Below the pieces are notes generated by a model. That model was not told where the DNA came from. It ran no database searches and worked only from the letters and a program-made list of their open reading frames with translations. The position numbers were made by a program, and so were the translations under genes. From NCBI GenBank assembly GCA_013696785.1, contig JACCXW010000340.1, positions 1-7,621 on the forward strand: 7,621 nucleotides of DNA. The letters are read 5' to 3'. Below, piece after piece: positions 1 to 5,478 of this stretch (its first letter is position 1; every line of letters starts with the position of its first letter). The stretch is from Geodermatophilaceae bacterium. GTDB taxonomy: Bacteria > Actinomycetota > Actinomycetes > Mycobacteriales > Geodermatophilaceae.

Positions 1-228
1 CAGCGCCAGGCGGTGGAGGAGGCGCGGCACGAGCGGGCGGCGGAGCAGGCCGAGGCGCGGGCCGATGCCGCCGAGGCCAGGCGCGAGGCCAGGGAAGCGG
101 GCGAGGCATCGCGCTTGGACATCCATCTGCTGGACGCCACCATCAAGACGCTGTCGTCCTTCCAGACCGCGAACGCCATGATCGAGATCCGTCTCGACCT
201 GCTGGGCGGCCAGCTGGAGCATGGCTGA
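1..228 (+). CDS. C-terminal end of a coiled-coil protein of unknown function (5' partial)
   Basis: The frame is open from the first base of the window, so the true start lies upstream; 75 residues are visible. The first 45 or so are almost entirely Ala, Glu, Arg and Gln in a heptad-like charged pattern, which predicts a long helix or coiled coil. The tail, from about SRLDIHLLDATIKTL onward, is a more ordinary amphipathic helix ending in GGQLEHG. No membrane segment or catalytic motif is visible, and I do not recognise the family. Its stop codon lies inside the start of the next gene (overlap ATGGCTGA), which suggests translational coupling to the SdpA-like gene and perhaps a shared function. 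A GTG at position 13 could only be an internal codon or an alternative start. Composition alone makes low-complexity similarity searches misleading here. Confidence 0.6.
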   Translation, partial: QRQAVEEARHERAAEQAEARADAAEARREAREAGEASRLDIHLLDATIKTLSSFQTANAMIEIRLDLLGGQLEHG

Positions 229-754
229 GCTGGCCGGTCTCACCTTCCTCGTCTGGTTCCTCGTCTCCGCTGTGGCGCAGCTTCCAGGCCCGATCACGCG
301 GCGAATCCGGTCCGTCGATGCAATCGGCGTCATTCCTAGTTGGAGTTTCTTCGCGCCGAATCCCGTCCGTACCGACTCCCATCTCGTGTACCGGCACATT
401 CTCGACTCCGGGATCGTCACGGATTGGACGGAGGTGTTCGTGTGGCAGGCACCCCCGACCCGCTGGATCTGGAATCCGGACCGCCGGGTCGAAAAGGCGA
501 TCTCCGACGCGAGCAGCCATCTCAGTTGGCGAAAAGACGTGACGGGAGTCCAGTGGTCGACGCCGTATCTCCTGCTGCTGAGCCACGTCAGCGGCCTTCC
601 TCAGACCGGGGCGGCGGCTGCCGTGCAGTTCGCACTACTCGGATCTTTCGGCCACCAGTCCGGCAAAGCGCCGTTTGTACGCTTCGTCTCCGACTGTCAC
701 CCACTCGATGATCGACTGGGCCGGCGATCCGTCGACGGCACTCGGACTCACTGA
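221..754 (+). CDS. SdpA / DUF5819-type small membrane protein
   Basis: The product is 177 residues. One hydrophobic segment at about residues 5-20 should anchor it in the membrane, leaving most of the chain as a soluble domain. The telling motif is WSFFAPNP at residues 41-48, followed by a strand-rich stretch (LVYRHILDSG, then TDWTEVFVW) and a WSTPYLLLL helix at 112-120. This order matches what I recall of SdpA-type and DUF5819 proteins, which are encoded directly before an HTTM/SdpB membrane protein, as here. In Bacillus subtilis SdpA acts with SdpB to mature the SdpC peptide toxin; whether this pair does the same is not known from sequence. The ATG overlaps the upstream stop by 8 bases, and the 3' end overlaps the next gene by 47 bases. 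The last 15 or so residues (DDRLGRRSVDGTRTH) lie within that overlap and look unconserved. Family call moderate; function inferred. Confidence 0.7.
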   Translation: MAELAGLTFLVWFLVSAVAQLPGPITRRIRSVDAIGVIPSWSFFAPNPVRTDSHLVYRHILDSGIVTDWTEVFVWQAPPTRWIWNPDRRVEKAISDASSHLSWRKDVTGVQWSTPYLLLLSHVSGLPQTGAAAAVQFALLGSFGHQSGKAPFVRFVSDCHPLDDRLGRRSVDGTRTH

Positions 755-1514
755 GCGGATCGCCGCCCTGGGGGCAATGCTCGCCACCGCCGAGTTGCTG
801 GCGCGGCCACGAGCGCTGCGAGCGGACGGGCTGCTGTCCTGGCCGGTGGCCCGGCTGCGCTCGGCAACTCTCGCGGTCGGCCCCACCGCCGACGTGCTCG
901 ACCGGCTGTTCGCGACGCCGGGCGTGTACGTGCTGTGCTCCGCTCGCGCGCTCGGTGCCGCGCTGGTCATCCTCGCCCCGACTGGATCGATCGTCTCGAC
1001 CGGCGGGCTGCTGCTGGCCGCGCTGGCGTCATTGCTGCTGATGTTGCGCACGTCGTACGGAAATGACGGCGCTGACCAGATGCTGCTTCTCGTACTCGTC
1101 CCCAGCGCCATCGTGCGGATGATCGGGACGCAGCAGGCGATCGAATGTGCGCTCTGGTTCATCGCGCTGCAGTGCTGCCTGGCATATGTGACGTCCGGTC
1201 TCGGCAAGCTGGGCGGGCGTTCGTGGCCCGACGGCACGGGCATCATCGGCATCCTCAACACGAAGACCTATGGCATGCGCCGCGTCGCGGTGGTACTCGA
1301 GCAGCGTCGCTGGGTCGCGGTAATGCTGTCCTGGAGCGTGATCCTGTCCGAGGTGTCCTTTCCCTTGGTGCTGGTGGCGCCGGATCCCTGGGTGCCGTTC
1401 ATGCTCGCCGGCGGCCTGGCCTTCCACGTCGTCAGCGCCGTCGTGATGGGGCTGAACTCATTCGTGTGGGCGTTCGGAGCGACGTACCCGGCCATTGCCT
1501 ACCTGGCCTACTGA
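708..1514 (+). CDS. HTTM-domain (SdpB-like) polytopic membrane protein
   Basis: The product is 268 residues with about six hydrophobic segments (roughly 17-33, 74-90, 98-114, 124-138, 145-163, 203-246). Landmarks typical of the HTTM family (horizontally transferred transmembrane, related to the membrane part of vitamin K-dependent gamma-carboxylase) are visible. They are YGNDGADQM at 117-125, AYVTSGLGKL at 159-168 followed by W173 and DGT, and FHVVSAVVMGLNSF at 239-252 followed by a YP pair. SdpB of Bacillus belongs to this family. The preceding SdpA-type gene makes a two-component membrane unit likely. I chose the ATG at 708 because the family usually begins just before the first helix. A TTG at 675 in the same frame would add 11 residues; neither start has a clear Shine-Dalgarno sequence, which fits translational coupling with the upstream gene. 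No carboxylase activity should be assumed, since the lumenal carboxylase domain is absent. The gene ends 31 bases before the next one. Confidence 0.8.
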   Translation: MIDWAGDPSTALGLTERIAALGAMLATAELLARPRALRADGLLSWPVARLRSATLAVGPTADVLDRLFATPGVYVLCSARALGAALVILAPTGSIVSTGGLLLAALASLLLMLRTSYGNDGADQMLLLVLVPSAIVRMIGTQQAIECALWFIALQCCLAYVTSGLGKLGGRSWPDGTGIIGILNTKTYGMRRVAVVLEQRRWVAVMLSWSVILSEVSFPLVLVAPDPWVPFMLAGGLAFHVVSAVVMGLNSFVWAFGATYPAIAYLAY

Positions 1515-1532
1515 GGTATGCGGCGTCGGCGC

Positions 1533-1538
1533 GATAAT
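1533..1538 (+). promoter_or_regulatory. -10 box GATAAT of a leaderless-type promoter
   Basis: GATAAT matches five of six bases of the bacterial -10 consensus and is followed by 7 bases and then the ATG at 1546. This places the likely transcription start at or next to the start codon, a leaderless layout that is common in actinomycetes. It lies in the 31-base gap after the HTTM gene, so the phosphoesterase gene probably has its own transcript. No convincing -35 box is seen about 17 bases upstream. Confidence 0.5.
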
Positions 1539-1545
1539 CGCGGTC

Positions 1546-1908
1546 ATGCCGGAACGGCGAGCGTTCGTCCTGCACGAGCACCACAAGCCGCGCCACCACT
1601 TTGATCTCCGGCTCGAAGAGGACGGCGTACTGCGCTCCTGGGCCGTGCCACGCGGGCTACCGACCAGCCCTGGACAGAACCGGCTGGCCATCGAGGTCGC
1701 AGACCACGATCTCGATCACGTTGCCTACACGGACCCCGACAAGTCGATCGCGGACACCGGATGGTGGGAGGAACAGGACCGAAACGCCCGGCGGATCGTC
1801 TTCACCCTGCACGGACAGACCGGCGTACGGCGGTATGCGCTGATCCGCACCGAGAAGGACTGGCTGCTGCACCTCACCCGCGACCAACCACCGGCAGTTC
1901 AGACCTGA
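1546..1908 (+). CDS. Stand-alone LigD-type 3'-phosphoesterase domain protein
   Basis: The product is 120 residues and matches the N-terminal phosphoesterase domain of bacterial LigD, which trims 3'-phosphates and 3'-ribonucleotides at DNA ends during non-homologous end joining. The signature runs from EHHKPRHHFDLRLEEDG (residues 11-27) into SWAVPRG (31-37). By alignment from memory with Pseudomonas LigD, H12, H18, D20 and R22 correspond to the metal-site and catalytic residues, and H54 in VADHDLDH to the second catalytic histidine. The tail RYALIRTEKDWLLHL also fits the family. Two oddities are seen. The Tyr usually four residues after that histidine is His58. The segment that normally carries an IPxGxYGxGxVxxWD-type motif appears to be missing or replaced by about 20 fewer residues. 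No ligase or polymerase domain adjoins it. The ATG at 1546 was chosen over one at 1495 because the earlier start would lie within the HTTM gene and precede the -10 box. Confidence 0.85.
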   Translation: MPERRAFVLHEHHKPRHHFDLRLEEDGVLRSWAVPRGLPTSPGQNRLAIEVADHDLDHVAYTDPDKSIADTGWWEEQDRNARRIVFTLHGQTGVRRYALIRTEKDWLLHLTRDQPPAVQT

Positions 1909-1936
1909 GCCGAATCCCGAGCCCGGACGGAAAGCT

Positions 1937-2734
1937 TCAGTCCGCGCTGGGCGGCCGTTTCTCGAAGACATAGATCGCGTCCACGTATTGCAAGCCGTGC
2001 TCGCCTCGTGGGCCCCAGGAGTCGATCTCAGCCACCCACTCGAGGTCCTGCCGGTCCACGATCTCGCGCATCTGAGCCGACGTCATCCGGCTCCGCCAGC
2101 CACCGAAGGTGCCTCCGCCTTTGCCGCTGTGGATCAACGCCTTGGCGCCGGGCCTGAGGACTCGCCGGATCTCGGATATGTATGACTCCGTGGTGGCGGC
2201 ATCGAGATGAACGAACACGTCGAACGACCAGACGCCATCCACGCTGCTATCGGCTACAGCAGTCAACGTTGCGCCGTCGTTGACGTGGTAAGTGATGTTC
2301 GGGTAACCAGCGAAACGTTGTCGACACGCTTCGATGCACGTTGACGAAAAGTCGACGATCACGACCTCACGGGCCAGCGCCTGGAGCACCTCCGTCCAGC
2401 GACCAGCTCCGGGGCCGATCTCGAGGATGACCCCGTCACGGGGGAGGTTGGGAACCAGGACGTCGTCGATCAACGACGCCTTCCAGTCGGCCGACTCCGT
2501 CCATTCCTCGCCGAGCTTGTCCCACTCGTAGGACTCCCAGACCGCGCGGCTTCCGGACACGCTGGTGGTGCCAGGCAGTGACTTGGCCCGCTCCAGCCGG
2601 CGCATCAACCGATCGAACACGGGGAGGCGGTAGCGCGTGACCAGCCGCAGGACGAACAGCACCGTCCACGCGAACCCGTTCTCGGACACGAGAATCTTCG
2701 CCGACTCGATCTGGATTTGTCGGCTGCGCCTCAC
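1937..2734 (-). CDS. Class I SAM-dependent methyltransferase
   Basis: The product is 265 residues with a Rossmann-fold methyltransferase core. Motif I, the glycine-rich SAM loop, is LEIGPGAGRW at residues 104-113. The acidic end of strand 2 is VVIVDFS at 124-130, with D128 expected to bind the ribose. The motif before helix D is WSFDVFVHLD at 169-178, followed by the typical IRRVLRPGAKALIH at 189-202. An N-terminal extension of about 95 residues includes a short hydrophobic stretch at 22-33 (AWTVLFVLRLV), which may sit on the membrane. The substrate cannot be read from the sequence. The neighbouring glycan genes make a sugar or lipid-linked intermediate plausible, but that is inference. The start is a GTG at 2734, supported by a -10 box six bases upstream. 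It converges with the phosphoesterase gene across a 28-base gap and diverges from the flippase gene. Confidence 0.85.
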   Translation of the reverse strand: MRRSRQIQIESAKILVSENGFAWTVLFVLRLVTRYRLPVFDRLMRRLERAKSLPGTTSVSGSRAVWESYEWDKLGEEWTESADWKASLIDDVLVPNLPRDGVILEIGPGAGRWTEVLQALAREVVIVDFSSTCIEACRQRFAGYPNITYHVNDGATLTAVADSSVDGVWSFDVFVHLDAATTESYISEIRRVLRPGAKALIHSGKGGGTFGGWRSRMTSAQMREIVDRQDLEWVAEIDSWGPRGEHGLQYVDAIYVFEKRPPSAD

Positions 2735-2740
2735 AGGCTG

Positions 2741-2746
2741 ACGCTA
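2741..2746 (-). promoter_or_regulatory. -10 box TAGCGT of a leaderless-type promoter for the methyltransferase
   Basis: On the - strand the order is TAGCGT, then six bases (CAGCCT), then the GTG at 2734. TAGCGT fits the actinobacterial TANNNT pattern and sets the transcription start at the GTG. No ribosome binding site precedes this GTG, which agrees with a leaderless mRNA and supports the choice of start. No -35 box is evident. The site lies in the 114-base divergent region between the methyltransferase and the flippase gene, in which I see no other clear element apart from a ribosome binding site at its right edge. Confidence 0.45.
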
Positions 2747-2835
2747 GCAGCGCACAGGGGTGCCGGCCTCGCGGCGCAGATCCGACACCCGCGCGATGTG
2801 AGAGCCACCCAGGGACCGATCCAAGGGCCGGATGC

Positions 2836-2840
2836 GAGAG
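2836..2840 (+). promoter_or_regulatory. Ribosome binding site GAGAG that decides the flippase start
   Basis: GAGAG lies 8 bases before the GTG at 2849, good spacing for a Shine-Dalgarno sequence. The frame is open back to at least 2717, where an upstream start would overlap the methyltransferase gene and add 44 polar, unconserved-looking residues. The site favours GTG 2849; an ATG at 2861 is the other reasonable choice. Confidence 0.5.
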
Positions 2841-2848
2841 TTACCGGC

Positions 2849-4141
2849 GTGCCGAGTGCGATGGCCCGTCAGGTGGCAGTTGTCGGAGGCGGCGTCGCGG
2901 TTCTCGCGCTGACCTCGTTCGGCTACCTGTCCGTCGCCGGGCGTGTCCTCGGGCCCGCCGACCTCATCCCGCTGACCACGCTCTGGATACTTGTGAACGC
3001 TGTCGGACCGGCGCTGTTCCTCCCCTTCGAGCAGGAGATCGGGCGAGCGGTGGCCGCCCGTCGAGCGGTCGGACTCGGCGCGTGGCCGGTGTTCAGCCGG
3101 ACGGCAGTCCTTGCGTTCGCCCTGCTGGCTGCCCTTGTCATTGCCTGCGCCGTTGCCGGCGCACCCTTGTCGCGCAGCTTATTCGACGGGCATCCCGTCG
3201 TCCTGGTCTCTTTCGTGCTCGGCAGCGCCGGACTGTGCGCCGGTTACCTCGTCCGCGGCGCCTTGGCCGGCAATGGCGACTTCGGGCGGTACGGCGTCCA
3301 GCTCGGGGTGGACGGCGTCCTGCGATTGGCCGGCGCTCTCGCGCTGGCCGCGGCGGCGTCGACCACGGTCGAGGGCTACGCGCTCGTCCTGGGCCTCGCC
3401 CCGGCACTCGCGGTGCTGCTCACGACGCCGCGCCCACGCCGCTTCCTGGCCGACGGACCGCCGGCACCATGGCGGGACCTCGGCCCGGCGTTGGGCCTGC
3501 TCGTGGCCGGGACCGTGTGCGCGCAGTTCGTCGTCAATGCTGCACCGATCGCCGCCAACCTGCTCGCCGACGCCGATCAGCAGGCCGCCCTCGGCATCTT
3601 CCTCACCGCGTACGTCCTGATGCGGGTACCCCTGCTCGGCTTCGCTGCCGTCCAGGCGGCGCTGTTGCCGGGGATGGCCCGGTTGGCGGCTGTCGGCGAC
3701 CGGGCGGCGTTCGTCCGCCGGCTGCAGCTCATCCTGCTTCTCGTAGGGGGATTGGGCATCGCCGGTCTGCTGACGGTTGCCGCCATCGGACCGTGGGCCG
3801 TCCGGCTTGCCTTCGGCGCTGAGTTCGTAACCACGAGAGCCGACCTGCTCCCCCTCGCGGCCGCCACGGCGACGTACATGGTCGCGTTGGTGCTCGCACA
3901 AGTACTCATCTCGCTGCGTTCGTACCGCGGCTCGTTGCTCGGCTGGGCGGCCGGGAGCCTGGCCTTCCTGCTCGCCCTGCTCGTCCCGCGGCCCCTTGAG
4001 CAGCGGGTCGGACTGGCCTATCTCGCCGCCGCCGCCGTTGCTGCAGGCATCCTCGCGATGGCTCTCCTGACGCGGCTGCGCACGCCGATGCCCGGTGGGC
4101 AGCCCGCGCCGGGCGAGGTCGCGACCGGTCCCACGTTGTAG
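2849..4141 (+). CDS. Polytopic flippase-type protein (Wzx / MATE-like, polysaccharide export)
   Basis: The product is 430 residues and almost entirely hydrophobic, with about 12 membrane segments. It starts with a helix (VAVVGGGVAVLALTSFGYL) followed by the small-residue loop typical of the multidrug/oligosaccharide-lipid/polysaccharide exporter superfamily. FEQEIGRAVAARRA at about 60-73 and RGALAGNGDFGRYG at about 139-152 resemble conserved loops of actinobacterial polysaccharide flippase-like proteins. The two halves of the protein each carry a similar helix bundle. Its expected role is to move a lipid-linked sugar or oligosaccharide across the plasma membrane. It is 38 bases upstream of a GT2 polyprenyl-sugar synthase-like gene and two genes before a GT-C-like protein, which fits an envelope glycan pathway. 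The C-terminal 20 residues are polar and rich in Pro and Gly. The substrate is unknown, and a drug-exporter role cannot be excluded. Confidence 0.75.
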   Translation: MPSAMARQVAVVGGGVAVLALTSFGYLSVAGRVLGPADLIPLTTLWILVNAVGPALFLPFEQEIGRAVAARRAVGLGAWPVFSRTAVLAFALLAALVIACAVAGAPLSRSLFDGHPVVLVSFVLGSAGLCAGYLVRGALAGNGDFGRYGVQLGVDGVLRLAGALALAAAASTTVEGYALVLGLAPALAVLLTTPRPRRFLADGPPAPWRDLGPALGLLVAGTVCAQFVVNAAPIAANLLADADQQAALGIFLTAYVLMRVPLLGFAAVQAALLPGMARLAAVGDRAAFVRRLQLILLLVGGLGIAGLLTVAAIGPWAVRLAFGAEFVTTRADLLPLAAATATYMVALVLAQVLISLRSYRGSLLGWAAGSLAFLLALLVPRPLEQRVGLAYLAAAAVAAGILAMALLTRLRTPMPGGQPAPGEVATGPTL

Positions 4142-4179
4142 CATGAACGGATCCGTGACCCCGGCGAAGTGGACTAATT

Positions 4180-5478
4180 GTGGTTGAGTCGTCATGTGAA
4201 TTGACGATTCTCATGCCCTGTCTGAACGAGGCGGAAACGCTGGCCACGTGCATCACAAAGGCGCAGGGATATCTGCGGCGCAGTGGCGTCGACGGTGAAG
4301 TGCTCATCGCCGACAACGGCAGCACCGACGGCTCGCAACAAATCGCCGCGGACCTCGGCGCCAGGGTGATCGCGGTGGCTCAACGCGGCTACGGGAACGC
4401 TCTGCTCGGCGGTATCGAGGCCGCCCGCGGCATCTTCATCGTCATGGGCGACGCCGATGATAGCTACGACTTCTCCGCCCTGGACGACTTCGTTGCCCAG
4501 CTGCGGACAGGGCACGATCTGGTGATGGGAAATCGGTTCCGCGGCGGAATCGACCCAGGGGCGATGCCCGCGCTGCATCGCTATCTAGGAAATCCGGTTC
4601 TGTCGTCGATAGGCCGGCTCTTCTTCAAAATCGGTGTCCGTGATTTTCATTGCGGGCTTCGCGGATTCCGGCGAACCAGCATTCTGTCGCTCAATCTGAA
4701 GACAACCGGAATGGAGTTCGCCAGCGAACTCGTCGTCAAGGCCGCCCTTGGCGGGTTGTCAGTCACGGAGGTGCCGACCCGGCTGGCCAAGGACGGCCGG
4801 AGCCGTCCCCCGCACCTGCGCAGCTGGCGCGACGGGTGGCGCCACCTTCGGTTCCTGCTGATCTTCAGTCCGCGGTGGCTGTTCCTGTACCCGGGCGTCG
4901 TCGCTCTGGTCGTGGGGCTGTCCGCCACCGCTGCCCTGCTCGTGGGGCCGGTCAAGATCGGTTCGGTCGGCTTCGACGTCAACAGCATGCTGTACGCGTC
5001 GGCCCTCGCAGTCATTGGCTACCAGGCGATCTTGTTCTCAGTACTCACCAAGATGTACGCCGCCCACGAGGGCTTCCTCCCCATGAGCCGGTGGTACCAG
5101 CGCTTCGTGGAGCGGATCTCCGTAGAACGCGGCCTCGTACTGGGCATCGTCATCTTCCTGACCGGCTTCGTCATTGGTTTCATCCAAGTGCTGCGCTGGG
5201 GTGACACCGGTTTCGGAGCGCTCGCCGTCTCACAAACCGTTCGCGCCGCCATCCCGGCGACACTGGGCTTGATGGGCGGATTCCTCACGATCATGTTCAG
5301 CATGTTCGCCGGTATCCTCACGATCCCCACGACCGGTGATGCTCGCTTCGTCCGCGCGGTCACGAAAACTCTGCCCCTGGAGCCCGGCCAGACGCTGCAC
5401 CGGGAGCCGGGCCAAACCCTGCCGCAGGACCCGGCCGCGGACAGCGCGCAGCCGGCTTCGGCCACCCGTCCCAGGTGA
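4180..5478 (+). CDS. GT2 glycosyltransferase, polyprenyl-phosphate-sugar synthase type with C-terminal membrane domain
   Basis: The product is 432 residues. Residues 7-200 form a GT-A family 2 domain: LTILMPCLNEAETL at 8-21, IADNGSTDGS at 43-52 for nucleotide-sugar binding, and GDADDSYD at 90-97, which holds the DxD-type metal site. DFHCGLRGFRR at 155-165 is characteristic of the dolichol/polyprenyl-phosphate mannose or glucose synthase group (DPM1, GtrB-like). Four hydrophobic segments follow (about 234-255, 270-290, 318-338, 357-382). The cytoplasmic domain likely transfers a sugar from a nucleotide donor to a polyprenyl phosphate carrier, for use by a GT-C enzyme such as the next gene product. 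The tail contains a tandem EPGQTLHR / EPGQTLPQ repeat. The GTG start is preceded by a weak GTGGA site. The stop overlaps the next start (GTGA), so the two are translationally coupled. GC in parts of the catalytic domain is lower than in neighbours. Confidence 0.85.
   Translation: MVESSCELTILMPCLNEAETLATCITKAQGYLRRSGVDGEVLIADNGSTDGSQQIAADLGARVIAVAQRGYGNALLGGIEAARGIFIVMGDADDSYDFSALDDFVAQLRTGHDLVMGNRFRGGIDPGAMPALHRYLGNPVLSSIGRLFFKIGVRDFHCGLRGFRRTSILSLNLKTTGMEFASELVVKAALGGLSVTEVPTRLAKDGRSRPPHLRSWRDGWRHLRFLLIFSPRWLFLYPGVVALVVGLSATAALLVGPVKIGSVGFDVNSMLYASALAVIGYQAILFSVLTKMYAAHEGFLPMSRWYQRFVERISVERGLVLGIVIFLTGFVIGFIQVLRWGDTGFGALAVSQTVRAAIPATLGLMGGFLTIMFSMFAGILTIPTTGDARFVRAVTKTLPLEPGQTLHREPGQTLPQDPAADSAQPASATRPR
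5380..5427 (+). repeat. Two-copy 24-base in-frame tandem repeat in the GT2 tail
   Basis: Two consecutive 24-base units encode EPGQTLHR and EPGQTLPQ at residues 401-416 of the GT2 protein. The bases have drifted mostly at third positions while the protein repeat is kept in its first six residues. It lies in the cytoplasmic or periplasmic tail after the last membrane segment, a part that probably evolves freely. Confidence 0.7.

Noticed and set aside
635..1261. Open frame on the - strand opposite the SdpA/HTTM genes
   Set aside because: It is Ser/Ala/Arg-rich and covers the overlap of two genes with recognisable motifs; no motif of its own.
1909..1952. Possible bidirectional terminator between the converging genes
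   Set aside because: GCCCGGAC and GTCC...GGGC can pair only with a five-base asymmetric bulge, much of the pairing lies inside the methyltransferase gene, and there is no T tract.
2717..2848. N-terminal extension of the flippase from an earlier start
   Set aside because: The 44 extra residues are polar and overlap the methyltransferase start; the GAGAG site before GTG 2849 is better supported.
4117..4126. Perfect palindrome GGTCGCGACC
   Set aside because: It is within the flippase coding region, only ten bases long, and such palindromes are common by chance in GC-rich DNA; no second copy seen nearby.
3179..4195. Long open frame on the - strand opposite the flippase gene
   Set aside because: It is rich in Arg, Gln, Glu and Gly with no hydrophobic core or motif, and mirrors the third-position GC bias of the + strand gene, which has a clear membrane-protein pattern.
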